A stretch of DNA of 64,000 nucleotides from Cherax quadricarinatus (Eukaryota > Arthropoda > Malacostraca > Decapoda > Parastacidae), in NCBI RefSeq assembly GCF_038502225.1, contig NC_091378.1:11325456-11389455 (forward strand). Reading direction: 5' to 3'. A program made the position numbers and the translations under genes. Below, piece after piece: positions 1-9,357 of this stretch; positions within the stretch are counted from its first letter, which is position 1, and each line of letters begins with the position of its first letter. The notes beneath the pieces are model-generated. The model was given only the letters and a program-made list of their open reading frames with translations. It did not search any database and was not told where the DNA came from.

Positions 1-87
1 GTGGACTTATCCCCTGATTTGATTATAGGAACCAAGTTATGTCCTAGAATTTGTATTGATAAAGCCACTGGATGGCGAAACGTCTAC
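1..87 (+). repeat. PLE terminal-repeat end (family D)
   Basis: The first 87 bases match the end of the PLE foldback at 62.7-63.1 kb: a segment ending GATGGCGAAACGTCTAC occurs in both. The repeat stops where CR1 sequence starts at about 88, so it is probably the remnant of a PLE long terminal repeat next to an old CR1. It runs off the left edge of the window. Confidence 0.6.
53..87 (+). ncRNA. hammerhead-like ribozyme motif, family D
   Basis: GUA (53-55) can pair with UAC (85-87) as stem I. Between them lie UUGAUAA, a stem II hairpin GCCA/UGGC (64-76) and GAAACGUC (77-84). The strand that should read CUGAUGA is degenerate, so self-cleavage is doubtful. Confidence 0.45.
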
Positions 88-1728
88 ACATTAGCCATCT
101 TCCACAACTCTGGCACAACACCGGTAAGGATGGACGCATTGAATACACTCGTTAATGGCTGACTAAGCTCCATCCTGCATTCCTTAAGTACCCTGGAAAA
201 CAACTCATCGGGTCCCGGGGACTTATTTTGCTTCAGTTTGTCTATCTGTTTAATAACCATGTCCCTCGTGACAGTAATATTAGTTAACTTAAATTCATCA
301 GGAACTAAATAATTGTTAATTACTGGAATCTCATTTACATCTTCCTGTGTAAAAACTGACAAAAAATAGACATAAAATAAGGAACACATTTCCAGTTCAT
401 TATCCGTTAGCTGTCCATTCGCAGTTTTCAGAGGTCCTACTTTTTCCTTCACCTTCGTCCTATACACTTGAAAGAACCCCTTTGGATTAGTCTTTGATTT
501 ACTAGCAACTCTAATTTCATAGTCACGTTTAGCCTTTCTAACCGCCTTTTTTACTTCTCTTTTGAGCTGAACATATTGGTCAGTAAGGTTAACCTCTCCT
601 CTTCTGATGCGCCTATAAATTCCCCTTTTCTCCCCTAATAGATGCTTTAGCCTCCTGTTATCCCATTTGGGATCGTTATTATTTGACCTAATTTCTCTCT
701 GGGGAATGTATATACTCTGGGCACTGTGTACATTATTAAGAAAACAATCATAAAAGCAGATCCCTTCATATTCATAAGTACGATTATCGTCAATAAAATC
801 ATTAGCTAGATAACCCCAATCAAGATTAGACAGATGTTCCCTAAGTCCATTATAATCGGCAGAACGAAAATCAGGGATTTTTACTGTATTATCATTATTC
901 TTGCATTCCCAATTAATGCTAAAAGTGATGGATTTGTGATCACTTGCGCCAAGCTCTTCAGTGATCTCCAGATTATTCACGAGTGTTTCCTTATTTGACA
1001 AGACTAGGTCTAGCAAATTATTACCCCTGGTAGGCTCAGTTACGCTCTGTTTCAGAAAACAGTCCTGAACTGTTTCCATAAAGTCACTGGACTCTAGATT
1101 ACCTGTCAAAGAATTCCAGTCAATTTGACTAAAGTTAAAGTCCCCTACTATGACTATGTTACTGTGTCCAGAAGCCCTAACAATTTCGTCCCAAAGAAGT
1201 CTCCCTCTATCGTGATCCAAGCCTGGAGGTCGGTATATTACACCTAGAATTAGTTTTTCTTGACCCTCCACGAACTCTACCCAAACAGACTCTGTTATTG
1301 CTCCATCTATTTTTATACCTGTTTTTATGCAACAATTAATATTTTCTCGAACATACAATGCAACTCCTCACCCCTTCCCATTACATCTATCCAAATTGAA
1401 CAACTTAAATCCCTGAATATTACGCTCAGCAGTCATATCCCGACTCTTTAAATCATACCACGTTTCAGTTAATGCAATGATATCAAAGTTCCCAGCACAT
1501 GCTACCAAACATAGTTCATTAATTTTATTTCTTGCACTTCGACTGTTAGCATAAAATACCATCATATGTTTTTTTCTTATGCGCATTTTTCTTATTCATC
1601 TTTGTTTTTACACATTTTCTGAAATTATCATTACCCAGAGTTACTCCATGACAGTTACTATTAAGATTCTTAATATCAGAACATAAGTCAATATATCCAT
1701 ACTCATTATTTATCATTTCTAAACCCAT
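84..1728 (-). pseudogene. CR1 ORF2: AP-endonuclease and N-terminal RT
   Basis: In CR1 elements ORF2 nicks target DNA and primes reverse transcription. Here an APE-type endonuclease is visible: TNSRS-like YANSRSARNK, TETW, GGGV-like, GDFNFSQIDW and ASDHKS. It is followed by the RT start, ending at GVVPELWKMANV. The frame is broken at about 1580 in an A-run and again near 1360 in a G-run. The likely start is the ATG at 1728, just after the TAG that ends ORF1. The catalytic RT core (FADD) is absent, lost with the 3' truncation. Confidence 0.85.
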
Positions 1729-2668
1729 ACCTCTAACTAATCCTAGTTTAAAGTCCTAACAACCCCCTCAACTGAGTTAGCAAGAAAACCCACACCTGCC
1801 CTGGATAAGTGAACCCCATCCCTGGCATACATGTCATTTCGGCCATAGAAGTTGTCCCAGTTGTCAATGAATGGTACTGCATTATCCTTACAGTGTTTAT
1901 CCAGCCAACAATTAATACCAATTGCTCTGGACAACCATTCATTACCAACACCTCTTCTTGGCAAAATGCCACATATAACAGGGCGCCCCCCCCCCTTCTT
2001 CCTAATTATGTCTATAGCTGTCCTGAACTTTCTAACTAAATCCTCACTTCTATGCTTGCCTACATCATTGCCTCCAGCACTGAGGCAAATAATAACATTT
2101 ATCCCATTACCGTTCATGATGTTGTCAAGCCAGCTAACAATGTCCTCCATCCCAGCCCCAGGAAAGCAAACCCTCTGTGTCCTACTCCTGTCCTTCAAGC
2201 AGAATGCCCTATCCATGTATCTAACCTGGCTATCCCCAACAACAACAATATTCTTACTTTGTTGTCGTTCGTCGTGACGATCCCAGTAGTCGACTCGCAT
2301 TCGTCGGGTAGCACCGAGAATGCGTTGGAGGTTTCCACAGGAGTTTCCACAGCAGTCTCTTTCTTCTTCATCGTTTCTGGCTTTCCATTCGTCTTCTTGA
2401 TCGTCAACTTCGTCGTCCCCTGCTGTCCAGCCACTGACCACGATCCCTTCTTGACCTGAGGACTCGAAACAGGAGGACTACTACGAATTCTCTTGTTTTC
2501 CTCCGTCAATCGCCGTATCTCCATCTTCGCTACCCTCAATTCTTCCTTAAGTTGCTGGTAAAGTTGCTCGATGGAGGGCATGTTGGTTCAGTCCACGGGG
2601 AGCACACAAGACACTTCTTCACAGAGTTAAGCACAGGTCACCACTGGAGTTAAGTACAGGTCACCACT
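88..2668 (-). mobile_element. CR1-type LINE, old subfamily, 3'-truncated
   Basis: Read on the minus strand this is a CR1-type non-LTR retrotransposon with a short 5' leader, an SGNH-esterase ORF1 and an endonuclease-RT ORF2. The leader carries two copies of a roughly 21-bp unit (AAGYACAGGTCACCACTGGAG-like in plus orientation, 2628-2668). The copy stops inside the RT at about 88, next to a PLE end, so its 3' part is missing. Frameshifts in both ORFs make it a dead copy. It is clearly diverged from the young CR1 at 32-36 kb but has the same gene order. Upstream of its 5' end is a PLE endonuclease tail (2669-2749), so it probably landed in a PLE. Confidence 0.85.
1743..2581 (-). pseudogene. CR1 ORF1: coiled coil plus SGNH esterase
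   Basis: The N-terminus (from ATG at 2581) is charged and heptad-like, as expected of a coiled coil. After one frameshift near 2260 comes a complete GDSL/SGNH-hydrolase fold: VVVGDSQVRYMD (block I), SAGGNDVG (block III) and DGVHLSRAG (block V with Asp-x-x-His). Esterase-type ORF1 proteins are known from CR1/L2 elements, where they are thought to bind RNA or membranes. A C/G homopolymer at 1983-1994 is a further slippage site. The frame ends with TAG, 15 bases upstream of the ORF2 start. Confidence 0.85.
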
Positions 2669-2749
2669 GTCAAGTTTGTAGATACCAGAACTCAAATTTG
2701 AAATATGTTGTGCATCATGTTTGATAAGTGATGATTCTACAATAATTCG
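2669..2749 (-). pseudogene. PLE endonuclease C-terminal fragment (unoccupied site)
   Basis: On the minus strand this 81-bp piece matches the C-terminal codons of the PLE endonuclease at 6424-6458 joined directly to 7031-7080. In that larger copy a CR1 of 572 bp lies at exactly the point that is continuous here (2713/2714). It is therefore a paralogous unoccupied site. It is flanked by CR1 fragments on both sides. Confidence 0.75.
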
Positions 2750-2952
2750 TATTAAGATCTACATTATTTAGTTTATATGTGGCATGGTTATTTAATTGTC
2801 CAACATTCAGCACTTTGCATTTGTCAATATTAAACTGCATCTGCCACCTCTCCGACCATTGCATCAGTCTATTCAAATCATCCTGGAGTGTTCTAGTGTC
2901 CTCATTAGAATGAATTGGACGGCCTATTTTGGTGTCGTCAGCAAATTTGCTT
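2750..2952 (-). mobile_element. CR1 RT fragment
   Basis: The minus strand encodes the [15 protein letters not shown] motif followed by LNRLMQWSERWQMQFNIDKCKVLNVG, as in CR1 ORF2. The fragment is cut at both ends: at 2749 by PLE sequence and at about 2952 by the plus-strand PLE RT. Confidence 0.85.
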
Positions 2953-3440
2953 ATGCCGCATAAAGTTGTAAACCCTGTAAGACCAATCATAAGTTCTGTA
3001 GTTCCTGCTACCTATAGATTATCAAAATTATTAGTAAAAATGTTAGCCCTAATTGTGGGAACAGTATCCTCTTCTCACGTTAAAAATAATATTTATCTCG
3101 TTAATTAACTCTGGGTTTTAATATATATCTAATGATTTCAAACTCGTTAGTTTTGTTGATACATCGTTATTTAGTAAAGTACCAATAGACGGATGACCTA
3201 TTAAGTTTCTTTGGAGAAGACCTTCCAAAATATGATTTTCCCTTAAACACTAATCAAACTTGATTTGATACCAGATACCTAAAGATTCAGGTATGTGGAT
3301 GATTCGCTCTGTCTGTGGCCTTATGATGAGAATCCTGATGAATTTCTACCTAGATCAAACTCACTAGTCCCGTTCATTAAGGTCATTATGGAATGTGAGG
3401 TCAACGGAATAAACATATTCATAGATCTGGTATAAGATTT
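2953..3440 (+). pseudogene. Penelope-like element reverse transcriptase
   Basis: Reading across several stops and frameshifts, this segment shows PLE RT blocks in order: MPHKVVNPVRPIISSV near 2953-3003, then YRLSKLLVKMLALIVGT and SHVKN, then LVSF.DTSLFSKVP (motif A region, about 3145-3190). RYVDDSLCLWP (catalytic YVDD, about 3291-3325) and NSLVPFIKVIMECEVNG follow. PLE RTs are telomerase-related and normally lead into a thumb and a GIY-YIG endonuclease, which is what resumes at 5374. Stops and at least two frame changes show that the copy is dead. A SINE interrupts it at about 3441. Confidence 0.75.
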
Positions 3441-3664
3441 AAGTTCGCAGACCTTCGCCGTGTTAAGCTCTCGCTTCACACGGCGAGGGTCTGCGTTCGA
3501 TTCTCATCGAGGGTAGAAACATTGGGCGTGTTTCTTTACACCGATTGTCTATGTTCACCCATCAGTAAAATGTGCTAGTCGACTGGTGTGGGTCGCATCC
3601 TGGGACAAGGACCTAATTTGCCAGAAATGCTCTGCATAACAAGGGGCTTTCTATATAGTAGTAT

Positions 3665-5303
3665 AGATCCCCAGGCCCTGATGAACTGTATGCAAGGGTT
3701 CTAAAGGAATGTAAAGAGGAGCTTAGCACACCTTTGGCTAATCTTTTCAACATATCACTACAAACTGGCATGGTGCCAGATAAGTGGAAAATGGCAAATG
3801 TGATACCTATTTTCAAAACAGGTGACAGGTCCTTAGCTTCGAACTATAGACCAATAAGCCTAACCTCCATAGTGGGAAAATTTATGGAATCAATAATTGC
3901 CGAGGCAGTTCGTAGCCACCTTGAAAAGCATAAATTAATCAACGAATCTCAGCATGGTTTTACAAAGGGGCGTTCCTGCCTTACGAATTTATTAACTTTT
4001 TTCACTAAGGTATTTGAGGAGGTAGATCATGGTAATGAATATGATATTGTGTATATGGACTTCAGTAAGGCTTTTGACAGGGTCCCACATCAGAGACTAT
4101 TGAGGAAAATTAAAGCACATGGAATAGGAGGAGAAATTTTTTCCTGGATAGAGGCATGGTTGACAAATAGGCAGCAGAGAGTTTGCATAAATGGGGAGAA
4201 ATCAGAGTGGGGAAGTGTCACGAGCGGTGTTCCACAGGGGTCAGTGTTGGGCCCCCTGCTGTTCACAATCTACATAAACGACATAGATGAGGGCATAAAG
4301 AGCGACATCGGCAAGTTTGCCGATGACACCAAAATAGGCCGTCGAATTCATTCTGACGAGGACATTCGAGCACTCCAGGAAGATTTGAATAGACTGATGC
4401 AGTGGTCGGAGAAGTGGCAGATGCAGTTTAATATAGACAAATGCAAAGTTCTAAATGTTGGACAGGACAATAACCATGCCACATATAAACTAAATAATGT
4501 AGATCTTAATATTACGGATTGCGAAAAAGATTTAGGAGTTCTGGTTAGCAGTAATCTGAAACCAAGACAACAGTGCATAAGTGTTCGCAATAAAGCTAAT
4601 AGAATCCTTGGCTTCATATCAAGAAGCATAAATAATAGGAGTCCTCAGGTTGTTCTTCAACTCTATACATCCTTGGTTAGGCCTCATTTAGATTATGCTG
4701 CACAGTTTTGGTCACCTTATTACAGAATGGATATAAATTCTCTGGAAAATGTACAAAGGAGGATGACAAAGTTGATCCCATGTATCAGAAACCTTCCCTA
4801 TGAGGATAGACTGAGGGCCCTGAATCTGCACTCTCTAGAAAGACGTAGAATTAGGGGGGATATGATTGAGGTGTATAAATGGAAGACAGGAATAAATAAA
4901 GGGGATGTAAATAGTGTGCTGAAAATATCTAGCCTAGACAGGACTCGCAGCAATGGTTTTAAGTTGGAAAAATTCAGATTCAGGAAGGATATAGGAAAGT
5001 ACTGGTTTGGTAATAGAGTTGTGGATGAGTGGAACAAACTCCCAAGTACCGTTATAGAGGCCAGAACGTTGTGTAGCTTTAAAAATAGGTTGGATAAATA
5101 CATGAGTGGATGTGGGTGGGTGTGAGTTAGACCTGATAGCTTGTGCTACCAGGTCGGTTACCGTGTTCCTCCCTTAAGTCAATGTGACCTGACCTGACTA
5201 GGTTGGGTGCATTGGCTTAAGCCGGTAGGAGACTTGGACCTGCCTCGCATGGGCCAGTAGGCCTTCTGCAGTGTTCCTTCGTTCTTATGTTCTTATGTTC
5301 TTA
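3665..5303 (+). mobile_element. young CR1 LINE, 5'-truncated
   Basis: This copy starts inside the RT and runs through the stop codon at 5125 and the 3' UTR to three GTTCTTAT octamers at 5280-5303. Chicken CR1 also ends in 8-bp repeats. The protein differs from the full-length copy at 32-36 kb at about three residues, so it is recent. No target duplication is visible at its junctions with the SINE. Confidence 0.92.
3734..5125 (+). pseudogene. CR1 ORF2 C-terminal half (RT), uninterrupted
   Basis: 463 codons remain open. RT blocks are seen in order: NVIPIFKTGDRSLASNYRPI (about residue 22-41), [22 protein letters not shown] (Asp 109), [12 protein letters not shown] (165-176) and FADD (195-198). 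The CR1 C-terminal domain follows, ending SGCGWV. The endonuclease is missing because of 5' truncation, and the first Met is only an internal codon, so no functional enzyme is expected. It is almost identical to the C-terminal half of the intact ORF2 at 32444-35389. Confidence 0.9.
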
Positions 5304-5601
5304 TGTCACTGATATCAACTAGGCCTGTATACCTTGTACATGTACTTGTACCAAATAAAGATATATCAGTGTTTATCGCAAGCCTACTAACATGTTCATA
5401 CTTACATTACTATTCGAATCACCAAACACTAAACAGAGTGTATTTCTATAACCATGTTTTTTAAAGAGGTAGAGGGGTAAACCAGCTGAAGGTCTCGGTC
5501 AGATGACCAAAAGCTCCAGCTGTGGGTCATCATATGACTACGACACGCGTCAGGAAACACTTGTCATAAGACACATATGCAATAGTTAGACAACTTTATT
5601 C

Positions 5602-5637
5602 CGAAACGTTTCGCCTACACAGTAGGCTTCTTCTACG
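5602..5637 (-). ncRNA. hammerhead-like motif, family B, left arm
   Basis: Minus-strand GAAGAAGCCTACTGTGTAGG then CGAAACGTTTCG; stem II and GAAACGU are intact, but the first core strand reads UAGAAGA. Confidence 0.4.
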
Positions 5638-5704
5638 ACTACAAGGGTGATGGACTGATTACATCGTCTTCACATCTCTACTGTTCCTGCCTATTTTCTG
5701 TATT

Positions 5705-5741
5705 CGACTGAAGAAGCCTACTGTGTAGGCGAAACGTTTCG
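5705..5741 (+). ncRNA. hammerhead-like motif, family B, right arm
   Basis: Stem I CGA (5705-5707) with UCG (5739-5741); core CUGAAGA (5708-5714); stem II GCCUAC/GUAGGC (5716-5730); GAAACGU (5731-5737). AATAAA follows shortly after and could serve as a poly(A) signal. Confidence 0.55.
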
Positions 5742-6072
5742 GAATAAAGTTGTCTAACTGTTGCATATGTGTCTTACCTAACAACCTGTCGGTATTGTAT
5801 ACCATTTTGATGTTCAACACTTGTCATGTTTTCCCACAAACATTAAACCTATATTTCTGAGAGCCATAGGATCTGTAGCCCTGAATTCTATTATGGGCAA
5901 ATTAGAAAAATCTATGAAATTGGTTCTGACTTAAAATATTCACGAATATTTATTAACAAAGTTTTAATAAAGCTAAAAAAAAATCTGCAAGACAGAGCTT
6001 AATACCGAGTATAAGCTTGAGAATTTGTTAGTTTTTACCATATAAAGAAAATCTCTCACCTTGGGTAGCATT

Positions 6073-6115
6073 GTATGGGCCAGTAGGCCTACTGCAGTGT
6101 TCCTCCTTATGTTCT
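6073..6115 (+). repeat. CR1 3'-terminal tip
   Basis: A 43-bp match to the last bases of CR1 (GGGCCAGTAGGCCT, then TGCAGTGTTCC and CTTATGTTCT). It lies between two adjacent stretches of PLE coding sequence, so it looks like an extremely 5'-truncated CR1 insertion. Confidence 0.65.
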
Positions 6116-6458
6116 CCCACAAACTCTTGAATACTTTGATGTTAAAGTTGACTTTAAATATGACAATACTATAAAGCAAAAATTAACTAAAAATTCTCCC
6201 AAGGAATCTTTGGGTTGTGTAGTCTCCTTCCCATGTAAAAGTTGCGATAATTTTTATTTAGGACAAACTGGCAAGTCTCTGGAGACCAGATTTAAACAGC
6301 ATAAATGTGCAGTTTATAATGGACAAGAATCCAGTGCTTTGTACAGTTGTGTAAGGGATACAGGCCGTTGTGAAGATTGGAATAATACCAAAGAATTTCT
6401 TCCCTGTAATTCTACAGTTCAACGAATTATTTTGGAATCATCACTTATCAAACATGAT

Positions 6459-7030
6459 AAGAACATAAAGGAGGAACACTGCAGCAGGTCTGTTGGCCCA
6501 TACTGGGCAGGTCCTTTACAATCCAACCCACTAACAGAAAATTTTCCCAACCCACTCTCAGAGCTACCCAAACAATAAGCTCTGATAAATCCATTTACTC
6601 ATGTGAGAGTCCCACTCAAATCCAACCCCTCCCACCTATGCAACCCAAACCTGAGACTATCCAAGGTCTAAGCCCCAACCACCCTACTAGGCAGACTGCT
6701 CCATCCATCAACCACATAACCTCCAAACCAACCCCCTCCCACATCCCTTCTAAATCTAAACTTATCTAATTTGAATCCATTATTGCGGGTTCTCTCTTGG
6801 AGGGACATCTTCAAGACATTATTTATATCCCTATATTAATACCCATCTTCCACTTATACACTTCGATCACATCTCCCTCCCATTCCCCGTCCCACAAGTG
6901 TATGCAACTCAAGGGACCCAAGTCTTCATACGGAAGATCTCCAATGCTGTGAATCAACTTTGTCAATCCTCGCCGAATGCCCTCCAACGAATCAACATCC
7001 ATTCTGCAACATGGAGACCAGAGCCGAGTT
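6459..7030 (-). mobile_element. 5'-truncated CR1 (diverged family) in the PLE endonuclease
   Basis: On the minus strand it ends with the CR1 octamer-type tail (AAGAACATAAAGG at 6459 in plus orientation) and the 3' UTR consensus. Upstream are remnants of the RT C-terminus (PSMQRLTKL-like codons, 6840-7030). Comparison with 2669-2749 shows the insertion is exactly 572 bp with no target duplication. It is more diverged than the young CR1 copies. Confidence 0.8.
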
Positions 7031-7102
7031 GCACAACATATTTCAAATTTGAGTTCTGGTATCTACAAACTTGACAGTTTCATAGTCCAGAATTGTTCAT
7101 AA

Positions 7103-7677
7103 TATAAAAGATAAATATTTTTCACAAAAAATCTTTGTGTTCTTTGTCAAACGAACGATTTGTCTTGATGTTGGACAGATGTGAGAGTTTTAAATGTTTG
7201 ACTTATCTGCAGTTGTCCTTTATATTGTAAAAGTTTTATTTCGTGTAATTAAATTTGTGGACTAGGTCTGCTTCAACGTAAAACTTTGCTGTTGCTTATT
7301 ACTGAAATTGTGGATCTGTAGGTCTCCAACAGCATAAAGCTTTACCACTGTTTATTGCTGAAATTGTGGAGCTGTGGACCCCCTACAGAGTAATTTGCAG
7401 TATCACCTCACTTTGTGAGGTGTAACCTCACTGAGTTGGGTGGCACCTCAGTGGATGAGTTATCACCTTCACTGAGTGAGGTGTCACTTCAGTGTTTAAC
7501 TTATAAAATGTGCTTCTCTTCCCTGTTTTTCCTCGTCCTCTGAACATACATAAGTACATAAAAAACAGTTTGTCGTGACCCGGAGACTTGTAATATTACT
7601 TAATTTGTTTTCTTCATTGCCTGAGTAATTATATATTACTGTGATATTTATATTTTTTGTGTAAAGAAATAACCATT
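7103..7677 (+). other. PLE 3' flank, non-coding
   Basis: No gene is seen. An imperfect direct repeat lies at about 7280-7380 (TTATTACTGAAATTGTGGA / TTATTGCTGAAATTGTGGA). A cluster of CACCTCACT / AGTGAGGTG motifs in both orientations (7395-7495) could form short hairpins. It follows the PLE stop codon and is probably PLE untranslated sequence. Confidence 0.4.
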
Positions 7678-8990
7678 AAAAAGGGAACACATTTCCTGCT
7701 CATTATCACTAAGCTGCCCAGGAACACTTCTGTGCTCCTATTTTTTTCCCTGAGCTTTGTCCTATACATTTGAAAGCCATTTGGATTTGTCTTTGATTCT
7801 CTGTCTACTTTATTCTCATAGTCGCGTTTAGCCTTCCTACTTCCCTTTTGTACGTCTGTTTAATATGAACGTATTGCTCCATAAGGTTAATATTAACCTC
7901 TCCTCTTTTGATGCACCTATAAATTCATCTCTTCTCTCCTGATAAACGATTTAGTCTCATTTTCATGCATTTGATATTAGTTTTATTTGACTTTGTTTCT
8001 TTCTGGGGAATATGTACACTTTGAACACCTTGTACGTTATTAAAAAAAAAGTCAGAATCGCAGTTCCGTTCATTATTGGAAGTAGGATTTTAGTCAATAG
8101 AATCATTAGCAAGATAACCCCAGTCAAGAGCAGACAGGTGATCCCCAAGTCCGTTATAATTAGCAGAATGAAAATCGGGGACTTTTACTCTATTATCCTT
8201 ATTCTCATATTGCCAGATAATACTGAAGGCAGCAAGTAGACTTGTGATCACTTGCGTCAAGTTCTTCAGTGATCTCTACACTATTTATGAGTGATCCTGC
8301 ACTTGACAAAATCAGATCCAGCAAATTATTGCATCTGGTAAACTCTCTTGCAAACTGCTTCAAAAAGAAGTCCTGAACTACTTCCAGGAAGTCACTGGAC
8401 TCTAGATTTTCGGTCAAAGAAGTCCAGTCAGATTGACTAAAGTTAAAAGTCCCTCGTATTACTATGTTATCGGGATCTAGAAGCCTTAATAATTTCGTCC
8501 CAAAGAAGTCACCTTCTATCACCTTTTAAGTTTGAGGGTTGCTATATTACACTTAAAATAAATTTTTCTTGACTTTCTAGGAATTTTAGCCCAACAGATT
8601 TTGCGTCTCCATCGATTTTTATACCTGTTTTTATACAACACATCATATTTTCTGGAACATACTGCGCAGCCCCACATCCTTCCCGTTACTTCTCGTTCTC
8701 TCTCCACATCCTTCCCGTTCCCTCTCCACATCCTTCCCGTTACTTCCCGTTCCCTCTCCACATCCTTCCCGTTCCCTCTCCACATCCTTCTCGTTCCCTC
8801 TCCACATCCTTCCCGTTCCTTCTATCAACATGGAACAACTTAAACCCTTGAATGTGATATTCGACTATCACCTCTCAATTAAACAGTGTTTCGGTTATTG
8901 CAATAACATCGACGTTTCCGTCACAATCAGGCAGACGCTGTTTATCCTATTTCTGGCATTTCTACTATTTGAATAAAATATTTTAAGATC
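7678..8990 (-). mobile_element. old CR1 copy, endonuclease region only
   Basis: The minus strand encodes decayed CR1 ORF2 of the same subfamily as 84-1728. ITEELDASDHKS, LLDLILSS, a GDFN-like GTFNFSQSDW and the endonuclease start (up to about 8990) are recognisable. Many stops and frameshifts are present. An internal minisatellite has expanded at 8671-8823. Neither RT core nor 3' tail is present. Confidence 0.8.
8671..8823. repeat. 22-bp minisatellite inside a CR1 copy
   Basis: About seven units of CACATCCTTCCCGTTCCCTC with a CTCGTTC variant. The single-copy equivalent in the CR1 at about 1365-1390 reads CTCCTCACCCCTTCCCATTA, so the array grew from LINE coding sequence. The frames it opens on both strands are artefacts. 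Confidence 0.8.
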
Positions 8991-9357
8991 ACTTTTAGTC
9001 AAAGATTTTCCCCTTTTCATTTTTTCCTTCTCACAATGTTATAAATACCTTAACCTTTACCCAATGTTAAAAGATAAAAGTTACGCCTAAAATCCACGAT
9101 CGCTAGTTTACAACATATCCCCCCCCCCAAAAAAAAAAAAAAAAGTATCATTAACTATTTCTGATTTAAAGCTCTAACAGCTCCCTGCACTGGCAGTGCA
9201 AGGGATTTATAATGTATTATTGATACACAGCATTATATTGTATTATTGATACACAACAATAACTCTGTGTACTTGTATTTGTTTACTTAAAAAAACTATA
9301 TTGGCAAGATTTTTTTTTTTGAGAAGACCAAACAACAAAGTTCCTCAGTTGGTGTCG
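8991..9357. other. non-coding spacer before the satellite
   Basis: AT-rich sequence with a C-run and A-run at 9119-9145, a duplicated TATTGATACACA motif (9215-9258) and a T-run near 9310. No gene seen. Confidence 0.4.

Larger units (their letters stand above)
3441..5366 (+). mobile_element. tRNA-derived SINE split by a CR1
   Basis: The SINE body is 3441-3664 and its tail 5304-5366. The head carries AAGCTCTCGCTTCACACGG and a B-box-like GCGTTCGATTCTC (3493-3505). The body contains TGGTGTGGGTCGCATCCTGG and the tail reads TTGTACATGTACTTGTACC then AAATAAAG. A second copy at 63.5 kb shows the continuous body ...TAGTAGTATGTCATTG..., which identifies the CR1 at 3665-5303 as an insertion. The SINE itself interrupts the PLE RT. 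Confidence 0.8.
5568..5815. mobile_element. PLE foldback (inverted terminal repeats), family B
   Basis: Two inverted arms (about 5568-5640 and 5700-5785) carry GCATATGTGTCTTA-type ends and a hammerhead-like motif each. They are flanked by a perfect 12-bp target duplication AACACTTGTCAT at 5556-5567 and 5816-5827. The spacer is about 60 bp and has no coding capacity. It inserted into the PLE thumb region. Confidence 0.8.
5374..7102 (+). pseudogene. PLE RT thumb and GIY-YIG endonuclease
   Basis: The PLE resumes after the SINE with VYRKPTNM (about 5378). It is broken by a foldback (5568-5827), then continues with FLRA and RICSPEF-like codons (about 5855-5885) and the EFYYGQIRKIYEIGSDLKY region. 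After a CR1 tip (6073-6115) the frame is open from 6117: NTIKQKLTKNSPKESLG leads into the GIY-YIG core CVVSFPCKSCDNFYLGQTGK (YLG replaces YIG) and SLETRFKQHKCAV. The Cys pair before YLG is typical of PLE endonucleases. A 572-bp CR1 (6459-7030) splits the C-terminus. Beyond it SSGIYKLDSFIVQNCS stays in frame to TAA at 7100-7102. Confidence 0.8.

Noticed and set aside
3488..3510. tRNA gene
   Set aside because: Only a B-box-like motif and partial head are present, followed by a dispersed SINE body; no cloverleaf.
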